Source: CAZCFB01 sp964511535 (lineage in GTDB: Bacteria; Myxococcota_A; Polyangia; GCA-2747355; CAZCFB01). From it: DNA of 64,000 nt. Of the stretch, positions 16,586-25,840 are shown piece by piece (the stretch's first letter is position 1; every line of letters starts with the position of its first letter). The position numbers were made by a program, and so were the translations under genes. Below the pieces are notes generated by a model. That model worked only from the letters and a program-made list of their open reading frames with translations. It was not told the origin of the DNA and made no database searches. Where the stretch lies: positions 62,001 through 126,000 of the forward strand of contig CAZEFW010000002.1 in NCBI GenBank assembly GCA_964511535.1. Reading direction: 5' to 3'.

Positions 16586-17925
16586 CTTTTCGCCTCCTCG
16601 TGGCAGTCGGTGCAGCCGGTCTTGTTGATCCCCATGGACTTGTGGCAGCCGATGCACTGGCGGTGATAGGCGGCGGTCAGCCCGGGCTGGTCCCGGTCCG
16701 TGGCGGCCTTCGGTCCGTGGCAGCTGCTGCACGGCGGCGGCGTGGCGCCGCGCGGGCTCTGGTGGTGGCAGCCTGCGCAGAGGGTGCCGTCCGGGCCGTG
16801 GAAGCGCCGGGCGAGCTTGCTGCGGTTGGAGCCCGCCGCCAGCGCCGCGACGATCTTGCGGTGCGGGAATTTGGACGGCCGGTACCGCCGGGCCAGGGAC
16901 TTGATCTCGATCTGCTCGGGGAAGGCCTCCGAGCTCGGCGGCAGGGTGATGACCTCGGCCTCGGCCGGCAGGGGCGCGTCGGCCGCCTTGCCGCCGTGGC
17001 AGATGGCGCAGGAGCCCTTGACATGGGCCGGGGAGAGCTGCTGGTGGCAGCCAGCGCACTGCTTCTTGGCCGCGGCCTGCTCGTGGCAGCCCACGCAGCT
17101 GTGACGCGAACTCGGCTGGTGGTGCGCGTCCTCCAGGGCCACCCCGCCGCCCTCCTCACCCGCCTTGCCCGGGGTGTGGCACACGCCGCACTTCTGCTTG
17201 GTCTCGTGGTGGCAGCTGGTGCAGAAGGGCGTCGCCGCCTCGTGGGCCTCGTGGTCGAAGGCCACCAGCCCGGGGGCGCTCGCGCCGTCGGTCTTGATCC
17301 AGAGGCGGTCCTTCTGGCCGGCGTCAAGACGCGTAGGGGTGGCCAGGCGCTTGATGCCCGCCCGGGCGGCGCTGTCGTGGCACCCCGCGCAGGTGGCCGG
17401 GCCCGTGGGCTTGCCCGCCTCCTTTGCCTCGAGGTGGCAGCCCACGCACAGGGCGTGGACCTTGTCGCGGTCGCCCTCCAGCACCTGCTCCGGCTTCCCC
17501 TTGTCGTGGCAGGTGTCGCACGCCTTCGGCCCGGTGGCGTCGACATGCCGCGCGTGCAGCGAGCTGTCGAAGCGCATGGCCGCCCTGGGGGGCGGCGGCG
17601 TGGGCCGCTCCCGGTGGCACCGGGCGCAGGTCCGCGGGCCGGTGGGCTTGCCCGCCCCGGCGCGTTCGGCGTGGCAGCCGATGCACCGGTCGTGGTGCAG
17701 CTCCATTCGCGCGGCCCGGTCCGTCAGGCCCTCGGTCCCCTTGAGCTTCGGCGAGAAGGCGCCGTCGGCGGAGCGCGCGTGGCAGGTGTCGCACGCCCCC
17801 TCGAGCGCCCTGTCGTGGGGCACATGGTCGAACTGGACCGCGGGGCGCTGCTGCTGGTCGCCGCAGGCGGCGATGCACAGGGCCATGGCGCCGCACGTGA
17901 TCAGGATGGTCCGGGAGTTCCTCAT
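16582..17925 (-). CDS. 15-haem c-type cytochrome lipoprotein
   Basis: The 447-residue protein contains 15 CxxCH haem-attachment motifs, the first near residue 45 and the last six residues from the end. The N-terminus is a lipoprotein signal (ALCIAAC), so the cytochrome should be tethered to a membrane on its outer face. The ATG at 17925 has a CGAGGA about ten bases upstream; another ATG at 17943 is possible. Its place between the CCG-domain gene and the Tat ferredoxin equals that of the triheme DsrJ in dsrMKJOP. The haem count is close to that of the 16-haem HmcA, but the family cannot be fixed by eye. Confidence 0.9.
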   Translation of the reverse strand: MRNSRTILITCGAMALCIAACGDQQQRPAVQFDHVPHDRALEGACDTCHARSADGAFSPKLKGTEGLTDRAARMELHHDRCIGCHAERAGAGKPTGPRTCARCHRERPTPPPPRAAMRFDSSLHARHVDATGPKACDTCHDKGKPEQVLEGDRDKVHALCVGCHLEAKEAGKPTGPATCAGCHDSAARAGIKRLATPTRLDAGQKDRLWIKTDGASAPGLVAFDHEAHEAATPFCTSCHHETKQKCGVCHTPGKAGEEGGGVALEDAHHQPSSRHSCVGCHEQAAAKKQCAGCHQQLSPAHVKGSCAICHGGKAADAPLPAEAEVITLPPSSEAFPEQIEIKSLARRYRPSKFPHRKIVAALAAGSNRSKLARRFHGPDGTLCAGCHHQSPRGATPPPCSSCHGPKAATDRDQPGLTAAYHRQCIGCHKSMGINKTGCTDCHEEAKR

Positions 17926-17951
17926 GGCTTTGGGTCCTCGCATCTCCTCGC

Positions 17952-19271
17952 TCACGCCTCCGGCAGCTCCATGCACTTGACCAGCAGCTCGCTGATGAAG
18001 GTCACGTGCATGCCGAGCTCGTAGTGGCCGATGATGTCCTCGATGCCGCTGTGGCAGTTGTGGCAGGGGGTAATGATCGTGTGCGCCCCGGTGGCGGCCA
18101 TCTGGTCCGCCTTGACCCGGATGCTCTTCATGCGCGACAGCTTCCAGGGGGGGCCGCAGTTGATCACCCCGCCCCCGGCCGCGCAGCAGTAGTTGTGCTC
18201 GAAGCGCGGGTCCATGTCGCGGAAGTCCTCGCACAGGGCGTTGACCACGTAGCGCAGCTTCTCGTGCAGGCCCCGGCCGCGCACGATGTTGCACGGGTCC
18301 TGCACCGTGACCGGCTCCTCGATCTTGCGCGCGATCTTGATCCGGCCGCTCTTGATCAGGTCGTGGTAGTACTCCACCGCGTGCACCATCGGGATGGGCG
18401 GTTTCTGCCACCCCAGCCACCTGGGCCCGTCGTACACCGCGCCCCGGAAGGCGTGGCCGCACTCCCCCATCACCACCCGCTTGACCTTTAGCGACAGGGC
18501 GCGATCCCAGTGGGCCCGCTCCACCCGGCCCATCACCTCGAAGTCCCCCGAGTACATGGCCATGTTGCTGTTGTCCCAGCCGTCGAGGCTCGGCATGGTC
18601 CACTTCTCGCCGGCGGCGGTGAAGATCATCGACATGTTGCACAGCAGCTGGGCCAGGATCTTCGGCTCAGGCGCGATGACCGAGTACATGACGTCGGCCC
18701 CCTGGACGTCCAGGGGGATACGGGCGTCGGGCATCTCGCCCTGGGCGTCCTCCTCCTGCCACATCAGGGTGTCGATCCAGTCGTCCGGCTGGACCCACAT
18801 CTGGTTGCTCGCCGCGGCGTGGCTGTTGGTGGTGTCCTGCAGGTACTGGGGCACCGCGCCGAGCAGGTTGCAGATGCGGCGCGCCGTCATCATCAGGTAC
18901 GCGATGTCGATGCCGAAGGGGCAGTACATGCTGCACCTGCGGCACGCGCCGCACTCGGTGAAGGCGATGCGCGCCATGTCCTTGATGAACTGCCCGTCCA
19001 CCTTGCCCTTTCGCCGCAGCAGCTCCCAGATGGTGTCCTTCACCTTGGCCACCGGGGCGAAGTCCGGGTCCCTGTCCCTGGACAGGTAGGTGTGGCACGC
19101 GTCGGAGCAGAGTCCGCAGCGCACGCAGGTCTCCACGTACACCTTCAGCCGCGCGGCGCACTCCCGGTCCAAGACGCGGGTTACGACCCGCTCGATGCGC
19201 TCCGGCGTGAGCGCCTCGACGGCCCGGTCTATGCCAGGGTCCTGGACCTGGCGGTCCTCGAGATCAGCCAT
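17952..19271 (-). CDS. tmcB: CCG-domain Fe-S electron-transfer subunit (TmcB/HmcF/DsrK type)
   Basis: The 439-residue cytoplasmic-side protein has two ferredoxin motifs, CVRCGLCSDAC and CGACRRCSMYC. A CCG-type (heterodisulfide-reductase HdrD-like) region follows, with MGECGHAFRGAVYDG, HNYCCAAGGG and TPCHNCHSGI. Relatives carry a noncubane cluster and take or deliver electrons at a thiol/disulfide or cytoplasmic partner. The gene is followed 26 bases later by the 15-haem cytochrome and preceded by the NarI-like subunit. I use tmcB because of the neighbouring TmcD-type gene; DsrK-like is the alternative. Confidence 0.8.
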   Translation of the reverse strand: MADLEDRQVQDPGIDRAVEALTPERIERVVTRVLDRECAARLKVYVETCVRCGLCSDACHTYLSRDRDPDFAPVAKVKDTIWELLRRKGKVDGQFIKDMARIAFTECGACRRCSMYCPFGIDIAYLMMTARRICNLLGAVPQYLQDTTNSHAAASNQMWVQPDDWIDTLMWQEEDAQGEMPDARIPLDVQGADVMYSVIAPEPKILAQLLCNMSMIFTAAGEKWTMPSLDGWDNSNMAMYSGDFEVMGRVERAHWDRALSLKVKRVVMGECGHAFRGAVYDGPRWLGWQKPPIPMVHAVEYYHDLIKSGRIKIARKIEEPVTVQDPCNIVRGRGLHEKLRYVVNALCEDFRDMDPRFEHNYCCAAGGGVINCGPPWKLSRMKSIRVKADQMAATGAHTIITPCHNCHSGIEDIIGHYELGMHVTFISELLVKCMELPEA

Positions 19272-19308
19272 TTCGATCGTCCTCTCGCTGGGGATCCGGC
19301 ATGAGCCC

Positions 19309-19956
19309 TTACCAGTCCCGCGCGCCGCGCACCGCTCCGAACTCGCTGCCCATGAAGGCGCGCGAGAGGAAGAACCAGAGGATGTGGGACAGCCGGGTGA
19401 AGGGGATGGCCATGAGCCACGCGGCCCCGCAGACCATATGAACGTTGGTCATCACGTCCCCCGGCAACCACTGCCGGTGCGCGATGAAGCCGGTGAGGAA
19501 GGGGGAGACCACCAGCAGCAGCAGGCCGAAGTCGGCCAGGCTGCTGACGTTGCGCACCTCGGGCGCCGCCAGCCGCCGGACGGCGAAGAAGCCGCAGCCG
19601 AAGATGACAACCAGGGTCATCACGTCGGCGGCCAGCGCGGGCAGGCTCCACCAGCTGACGCCCCACGCCTGCTCCCAGAGCACCGCGTGGCCCATCACCA
19701 GCAGCGGCGTGGCCAGCAGGCAGGCGTGGAACGCGAAGGAGACCACGGTGAACACCGGGTGCATGCGCGTATTGCGCGAGGCGAACGGGACCATCCAGTG
19801 ACGGATGGAGCGCAGCCCGTGCTTCAGGTCCATGGTGGGCAGCACCGTCTTCTCCCGGCGGGCCAGGCTGTACGCCCGGACCAGCCTGGTGATGATGCCA
19901 GCGAAGAAGACGAAGAAGGCGACCCAGACCAGGGGGCCGCTCAGGAGCTCGTACAT
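19309..19956 (-). CDS. tmcC: NarI-like membrane cytochrome b subunit (TmcC/DsrM/HmcE type)
   Basis: The 215-residue protein has five to six membrane helices with His residues suited to haem b binding (for example RHWMVPF, SFAFHACLL, IAHRQWLP and TNVHMVC). This is the nitrate reductase gamma-like fold found in DsrM, HmcE and TmcC. The ATG at 19956 lies two bases after the upstream stop; a longer frame to 20067 is a shadow. With the CCG protein it would make the quinone/cytoplasm module of the complex. Confidence 0.82.
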   Translation of the reverse strand: MYELLSGPLVWVAFFVFFAGIITRLVRAYSLARREKTVLPTMDLKHGLRSIRHWMVPFASRNTRMHPVFTVVSFAFHACLLATPLLVMGHAVLWEQAWGVSWWSLPALAADVMTLVVIFGCGFFAVRRLAAPEVRNVSSLADFGLLLLVVSPFLTGFIAHRQWLPGDVMTNVHMVCGAAWLMAIPFTRLSHILWFFLSRAFMGSEFGAVRGARDW

Positions 19957-19958
19957 GG

Positions 19959-21227
19959 TCAGCCTCCCATCAGGTCGCCCAGCTGGACGACTTCTCGGCA
20001 ATACCTTCCGCCGTCGAGGTAGCGCAGCAGCACCTTGTCCCCGTCGGGGCTGAAGGTCGGCTCCCACAGCCCGTCGTACGCCCGGGTCCCCACGCGCCCG
20101 TCCAGCACGACGTGGAAGCGGCCGCCGGCCTCCACCTTGGCCGCCACATGCGCGCCGTCGGGGCTGAAGGTCGGCTCCCAGGCCATCTCCCAGACGCCTC
20201 CCCAGGCCTCGCCGTCCACCGCAACGTCCCAGGCGCCCTCGTCGCGGACCAGGGCCGCCACCCGCTGGCCGTCGGGGCTGAAGCGGGGCGGCATCACCAG
20301 CTCGGAGAAGGTCTGGCTCCAGGGGGTGTCGTCCACGGCCACGGTCCAGCGGCCGTATTCAGTGGCCACCACCGCGGCCAGCCGCTCGCCGTCGGGGCTG
20401 AAGCGCTGGCGCCACAGCTGGAGGAAGCGCCCGCGCCAGATGGGGGCCCCGTCCTGCACCAGCGTCCAGCCGTCCGGCACCCTGGCCGGGACCACCACCG
20501 CGGCCCCGTCCGGTCGGAAGCTCGGCTCCCAGAGCATGCCGAAGCGCTGCTCCCACGGCTCGGCGTCCACCGCCACGGTGTACTCGGCGATGCCCGTGCG
20601 AACTGCTGCCGCCACCCGGGCGCTGTCCGGGCTGAACACCGGGGCGTAGCAGTTGATGAAGTTGCGCCCCCACGCCGCGCCGTCCACGGCCACGGACCAG
20701 GCGCCCTCGAAGTATTTCCAGATGTCGGCCTCGGGCAGCTCCTCGACCTGAACCGTCCCTGCCATGCGCTTGCCATCCGGCGCCAGGCCGAACTGGCGCA
20801 GCGAGGAGAACCCCTCGTCCCAGGCGGCGTCGTCCACGCACAGCCCGTAGTCCATCCCCTCCTTGACCTGCAGCGCGATGGCCCCCGCGCCCGGGCTGAA
20901 CACCGGGTTCCAGGCGAAGTCCCACTCTCCCTCCCAGCGCTCCCCGTCCAGGCCCACGGTCCACATGTCGTCCAGCCTGAGCAGCGCGAAGAGGCGGCCG
21001 TCATCCAGGAACCGCAGCGACCAGGCCTTCTCGTACTCGTCGGGCCAGAGCTCGTCGTTGACGCGCACCCCGAAGACCTCCTCCTCCTTCAAGATCGGCG
21101 CGGCGAGGCGCTCGCCGTCGGGGCTGGCTGCGGGTTCGTGTGTCGCGTGGTGCTCGGCAGCCCACTGGCCGGGGGCGGCGATCTCCCGCCGCCCCTTCTC
21201 CCAGTCCCAGCGTTCTATTGGTTGCAT
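19959..21227 (-). CDS. tmcD: Tryptophan-rich beta-propeller-like protein, TmcD type
   Basis: The 422-residue soluble protein is made of about eight repeats containing FSPDGxxVAA and a VAVDGxxW-like strand, and is very rich in Trp, as described for TmcD of the Desulfovibrio transmembrane complex. It begins MQPIERWDWEK at the ATG at 21227, with AAGGA eight bases upstream. The upstream extension to 21422 runs through promoter sequence. It is the first gene of the redox operon and directly precedes the TmcC-like subunit. Its role is unknown; there is no signal peptide, so it is probably cytoplasmic. Confidence 0.8.
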   Translation of the reverse strand: MQPIERWDWEKGRREIAAPGQWAAEHHATHEPAASPDGERLAAPILKEEEVFGVRVNDELWPDEYEKAWSLRFLDDGRLFALLRLDDMWTVGLDGERWEGEWDFAWNPVFSPGAGAIALQVKEGMDYGLCVDDAAWDEGFSSLRQFGLAPDGKRMAGTVQVEELPEADIWKYFEGAWSVAVDGAAWGRNFINCYAPVFSPDSARVAAAVRTGIAEYTVAVDAEPWEQRFGMLWEPSFRPDGAAVVVPARVPDGWTLVQDGAPIWRGRFLQLWRQRFSPDGERLAAVVATEYGRWTVAVDDTPWSQTFSELVMPPRFSPDGQRVAALVRDEGAWDVAVDGEAWGGVWEMAWEPTFSPDGAHVAAKVEAGGRFHVVLDGRVGTRAYDGLWEPTFSPDGDKVLLRYLDGGRYCREVVQLGDLMGG

Positions 21228-21299
21228 CGTTGGCGTCCTTTTTGGTCGCGGCTCAGTTGTCGCTGTTGTTGCCGCTGTTGCATGGCTGCAATGCTCCAA

Positions 21300-21315
21300 T
21301 GCAATCTGCTGACCA
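21300..21315 (-). promoter_or_regulatory. Candidate sigma-54 promoter of the redox-complex operon
   Basis: Read leftward, TGGTCAGCAGATTGCA matches the -24/-12 consensus at 9 of 12 fixed positions with correct GG-to-GC spacing and a perfect TTGCA. It lies 73 bases before the TmcD-type start codon. A sigma-54 activator gene and a Fis-type gene sit immediately upstream, which supports use of this promoter. Confidence 0.55.
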
Positions 21316-21388
21316 GCTTCAGGCCGGCGGGGAACGGCGCTTCCGAGGGGCAGGCGGCCCGGCGGGGGAGGCAGCGCCGTTGAGCTTT

Positions 21389-21423
21389 TGCAACTGTTGC
21401 GTTGCATGTTGCGCGGGTGCAAC
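21389..21423. promoter_or_regulatory. Paired dyads, likely upstream activating sites
   Basis: Two adjacent palindromes share the half-site GTTGCA or GTTGC. The first is TGCAAC-N6-GTTGCA at 21389-21406 and the second is GTTGC-N6-GCAAC at 21408-21423. They lie about 75-110 bases upstream of the -24 element, the usual place for enhancer-binding-protein sites. A third dyad, TTGCA-N4-TGCAA, occurs at 21278-21291 near the predicted start of transcription. Which regulator binds is inference; the activator encoded at 21843-23216 or the Fis-type protein is the obvious candidate. Confidence 0.5.
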
Positions 21424-21437
21424 GCGGGGCTCCGGCA

Positions 21438-21770
21438 TTACTTCTCCTCCCGGTACCGCTTCAATTTTCGCCAGAGGGTCGTGCGATGCATGTGGAGCAG
21501 CGTGGCCGCCCGGGTGATGTTTCCGCCCGTCCGCCGCAGCGCCTCCTGGATCGCCTCGAACTCGTGGTGCGCCTTGCGGGTGGGCCACGGGATGGAGGCC
21601 TCGGCGTCGGCCGCCACCCCGTCGGCCTGTTGCTGCTGCGGCAAGGCGTCCAACAGCTGGCGTAGCTGCTCCAGCTGCTGGCGGTTGACCACCACCACCG
21701 CCACGCCGCCGTCACGGGCCTCGGGGGCCCGAGCTGATTCCTGCGCTGTCCTGTCTTCGCCCTTGCCCAT
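21438..21770 (-). CDS. Small Fis-type helix-turn-helix protein
   Basis: The 110-residue protein has a polar, Gln-rich N-terminal half and a C-terminal Fis-family HTH (EAIQEALRRTGGNITRAATLLHMHRTTLWRKLKRYREEK region). This HTH is closely similar to the DNA-binding tail of the sigma-54 activator encoded next to it, but there is no AAA+ domain. It may be a stand-alone DNA-binding partner or competitor for the same sites. It lies between the activator and the operon it probably controls. A perfect -24 half-site TGGCACG occurs at 21806-21812 but the -12 part is poor. Confidence 0.75.
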   Translation of the reverse strand: MGKGEDRTAQESARAPEARDGGVAVVVVNRQQLEQLRQLLDALPQQQQADGVAADAEASIPWPTRKAHHEFEAIQEALRRTGGNITRAATLLHMHRTTLWRKLKRYREEK

Positions 21771-21842
21771 GAAAGAGAGCTCCAGGGCGGTTGGTTTACA
21801 CGTGCCGTGCCAGGTGAGTCGGGGGGGCGGTCAGGTGGGAGA

Positions 21843-23216
<1,374 letters not shown>

Positions 23217-23412
23217 GTACTCCTCCCGGTCCGGTGGACCTGTGCCGATCTCTTCAATAGACCGCGGTGATGCACGCCTGCAACAGGTACCTGAACCATC
23301 GGTTTTGTGCCATTTCAGGGGGTTGCGCCGGGCAGCGGGCCATCAGAGCGTGGTACGCTGAACATTCGCCCCGGCCTGGGCGTCCATTAACCAACGGCAG
23401 GGAGGCCGCAGC

Positions 23413-23790
23413 ATGACCAGAGTAATCTTCACCGCCATCATCACCCTGGCCCTGGTGGGCCTCGTGGCAGACCTGGGCGCCAAGCCCCAGCCCAAGGAGG
23501 TCACCCTCGACAAGTGCAAGAAGAAGAAGTCAGCGGTGGTCTTTCCCCACGCGGACCATGCCAAGAAGCGGAAGGTCCCGTGCAAGAAGTGCCACCACAC
23601 CAAGAAGAACGAGAGCTGCAGCAAGGCCGGCTGCCACGCCGGCAAGGCGCGCAAGGACGCCAAGACGGGCAAGAAGATCCCGGGCTGCGCCGAGATGAGC
23701 ATGAAGAAGAACCCGTTTCACATCCTGTGCGCCGGGTGCCACAAGGAGAAGAAGCAGGGGCCCCGCAAGTGCAAGGAGTGCCACAAGTAG
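23413..23790 (+). CDS. Periplasmic class III (c3/c7-type) multihaem cytochrome
   Basis: The 125-residue precursor has a signal peptide (hydrophobic residues 5-22). The mature part is Lys-rich and carries three CxxCH motifs (CKKCH, CAGCH and the C-terminal CKECH) plus one CX4CH (CSKAGCH), the mix typical of tetrahaem cytochrome c3. FPHADHA provides axial His residues. It is the natural periplasmic electron partner of the adjoining complex. TmcA of Desulfovibrio is an acidic c3, whereas this one is strongly basic, so I do not assign that symbol. Confidence 0.85.
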   Translation: MTRVIFTAIITLALVGLVADLGAKPQPKEVTLDKCKKKKSAVVFPHADHAKKRKVPCKKCHHTKKNESCSKAGCHAGKARKDAKTGKKIPGCAEMSMKKNPFHILCAGCHKEKKQGPRKCKECHK

Positions 23791-23792
23791 GG

Positions 23793-23809
23793 GGCGAGCT
23801 TCGCTCGCC
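23793..23809 (+). terminator. Hairpin after the class III cytochrome gene
   Basis: Perfect 7-base arms GGCGAGC (23793-23799) and GCTCGCC (23803-23809) around a TTC loop, starting two bases after the TAG stop. There is no U-tract. It is followed by tandem GGCTTCA-like heptamers (about 23811-23837). Confidence 0.5.
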
Positions 23810-23886
23810 TGGCTTCGGGCTTCAGGCTTCAGGCTCCAGGGGAGATTGTAGAACTCGCCGTGCTCGATTCGGTTTGGGTTCCACTC

Positions 23887-25392
23887 CTACGCCCCGGTGA
23901 CGCTGCCCGCGGCTCCCGCCATGCCCGCCTTTACCCCGCGCCGCTCCAGCAGCACACCCCCGGCCATCACCAGCATGCTGGCCATGATGGCGCAGGCGGA
24001 CAACACCGCCGGGTTGTTGGCCAGGACGAAGGGCTTGCCCAGGGAGAGGCCGACGTAGATCACCACCGCGGTGATGGCCGAGGCGCTGGCGGTGCGCGCC
24101 GAGCCGCCCTTGCCGAACAGGCCGAACAGCACCGGCGCGAAGCTGGCCGAAAAGAGACAGTACAGGCCGTACATGGCGAAGATGGCCACCGAGCCGCCGG
24201 TGGGGTTCTTCATCTGGTGCAGGGACAGGACGAAGGCCACCGCCCCCATGGCCACCAGCGAGCCGCGGGCCAGCAGCAGCGCCCGCCGGCCGATGGCCTC
24301 GTCCGACGCGCCGGCCATGCGCCGCTTGAGCGAAGGCAGGAAGAGGTCGGTGGCCAGGATGGCGGACAGCGCCAGCAGCAGCCCCTCCAGGGTGGAGACT
24401 CCGGCGCAGAGCACGCCGATGCCGATGAGCACGCTGGTCAGGGGCGAAAACTGGGTATTGATGTAGGTGGGCACCACCAGGTCGATCTTCACCGGGGCGG
24501 GCAGGGTGACCCGGGCGTACAGGCCCACCAGCAGCACCATCATGAAGATGACGCCGATGCCCAGGGCCGTGACCAGGTAGCGGTTGACGTCGCGCTCGCT
24601 CTTGAGGCACAGGGCCTTGGTCACGATGTGCGGCTGGCACACGATGGCCAGGCCCACCACGAAGTTACACACCAGCACCTCGAACAGGTTGCGGAAGTAG
24701 GGCGAGCCAGGGTTGACCATGCCCACCAGGGCGGCGTCCACCGCGGCCAGGCGCGCCATCAGCTCGCCCGACAGCAGCAGCGGCAGGCCGCTCAAGATCA
24801 GGATGACGGCCACCACGGCCATGATGATGGACTGGATCGAGTTGGTGTAGAGCGACGTGTTGACCCCGCCCAGCAGCACGTAGCCGAACACGAAGGCGAT
24901 GATGCCCAGCAGGGCGGCCCAGCCGGGCACGCCGAGCATATGCATCAGCACATATGCCATGGCCACCAGGATCAGCACCACGAAGGTGATCAGGGCCAGC
25001 GACAGCAGGGCGAACCCCACCTGAAGCGGGCGGCTGCCGAAGCGGGATCCAAACCAGCCGGGCAGGGTGAGCACGGACATCTGCTGGCCCGAGCGGCGGA
25101 AGCCCTTGGAGAGCACGGTGATCCCCACCATGATCCCCAGGGCCGCGGCCACACCCATGCCGAGGATCGCCGACAGCCCGTAGGCGTAGACCAGCCCCGG
25201 GTTGACGATGAAGGTGGCGACCGAGGTGAGCTGAGCGGCCAGGGAGAGCCCCACCAGTAGCGGGGAGATGTCGCGGTTGCCCAGGGCGAAGCCCTCCATG
25301 GAGCGGGTGCGTCGCCACCCCCTGTAGGCCAGGTAGGCGGTGATCGCCGCGTAGATGGACAGCAGGCTCCAGGCGAAGATCTCTTTGGGCAT
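23887..25392 (-). CDS. Sodium:solute symporter family transporter
   Basis: The 501-residue protein has about 13 membrane helices and SSS-family features: an N-terminal helix, then RSMEGFALGNRDISPLLVGLSLAAQLTSVATFI and the GGVNTSLYTNSIQSIIM segment matching the family signature region. It would import an organic solute (amino acid, carboxylate or similar) with Na+; the substrate cannot be told. It starts 25 bases after a small phasin-like gene and is probably cotranscribed with it. Confidence 0.88.
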   Translation of the reverse strand: MPKEIFAWSLLSIYAAITAYLAYRGWRRTRSMEGFALGNRDISPLLVGLSLAAQLTSVATFIVNPGLVYAYGLSAILGMGVAAALGIMVGITVLSKGFRRSGQQMSVLTLPGWFGSRFGSRPLQVGFALLSLALITFVVLILVAMAYVLMHMLGVPGWAALLGIIAFVFGYVLLGGVNTSLYTNSIQSIIMAVVAVILILSGLPLLLSGELMARLAAVDAALVGMVNPGSPYFRNLFEVLVCNFVVGLAIVCQPHIVTKALCLKSERDVNRYLVTALGIGVIFMMVLLVGLYARVTLPAPVKIDLVVPTYINTQFSPLTSVLIGIGVLCAGVSTLEGLLLALSAILATDLFLPSLKRRMAGASDEAIGRRALLLARGSLVAMGAVAFVLSLHQMKNPTGGSVAIFAMYGLYCLFSASFAPVLFGLFGKGGSARTASASAITAVVIYVGLSLGKPFVLANNPAVLSACAIMASMLVMAGGVLLERRGVKAGMAGAAGSVTGA

Positions 25393-25416
25393 CGGCGGGG
25401 CTCTCTCGGGCGCTGG

Positions 25417-25689
25417 TTACTGGGAGATGATGTTGGTCAGCAGCTCGCGGCTGCGGTCCATCTGGGTATTGACCTGCTTCTGCACCGAGTTGGTGAAGTT
25501 GTGCATCATGCTGAGGCTCTCCTTGGCCAGGCGGTGGCTGTCGTCCAGCCCGCGCTGCATGTTGTCCAGGGCGACCTCGCGCATCTTGTTCACCTCATCC
25601 TGCCACACCTGCGCGGCGTTGATCCACGGCTCCCAGACAGCCTGGACGTCCTTGACGATCTCGGTGGTGGCGTTTTTCTTGGCGGTCAT
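25417..25689 (-). CDS. Small phasin-like amphipathic helical protein
   Basis: The 90-residue protein begins MTAKKNATTEIVKD, at an ATG with GGAGAG upstream. It is almost entirely helical, with heptad-like hydrophobic spacing (VWEPWINAAQVWQDEVNKM and VALDNMQRGLDDSHRLAKES). This composition and length fit phasins that coat polyhydroxyalkanoate granules, but no diagnostic motif exists and no polymer-synthesis genes are nearby. An in-frame extension to 25803 crosses the promoter. Confidence 0.55.
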   Translation of the reverse strand: MTAKKNATTEIVKDVQAVWEPWINAAQVWQDEVNKMREVALDNMQRGLDDSHRLAKESLSMMHNFTNSVQKQVNTQMDRSRELLTNIISQ

Positions 25690-25750
25690 TGTTCTCTCCT
25701 TGTCCTGCGTTTGTGATCCCTCTTGGGGTTGATTGCTGCTTGATGAAGAC

Positions 25751-25779
25751 AAGGTAGTTGCTGCAATGCACCACGTCAA
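25751..25779 (-). promoter_or_regulatory. Sigma-70-type promoter for the phasin-like gene
   Basis: Read leftward, TTGACG (25774-25779) and TACCTT (25751-25756) are separated by 17 bases, a good vegetative -35/-10 pair. Transcription would begin near 25744, about 55 bases before the ATG. The spacer contains a TGCATTGCAGCA palindrome-like tract that could be a repressor site. Confidence 0.5.
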
Positions 25780-25840
25780 GGTCTTTTTTGTTGCGCTGCA
25801 CAAGATAATTTACAGGGATTCTTTTGCGCCTGGTATTCAG

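Noticed and set aside
14203..19956. A true sulfate-reduction dsrMKJOP operon
   Set aside because: The order matches, but the cytochrome has 15 haems rather than three, TmcD is present and no sulfite reductase genes are seen.
20112..21383. Rightward 423-codon frame antisense to the TmcD-type gene
   Set aside because: Shadow of the repeat-rich Trp-containing gene; no motifs of its own and it runs across the promoter.
21797..21812. Sigma-54 promoter for the Fis-type gene
   Set aside because: Perfect TGGCACG but GTGT instead of TTGC at -12; kept only as a remark.
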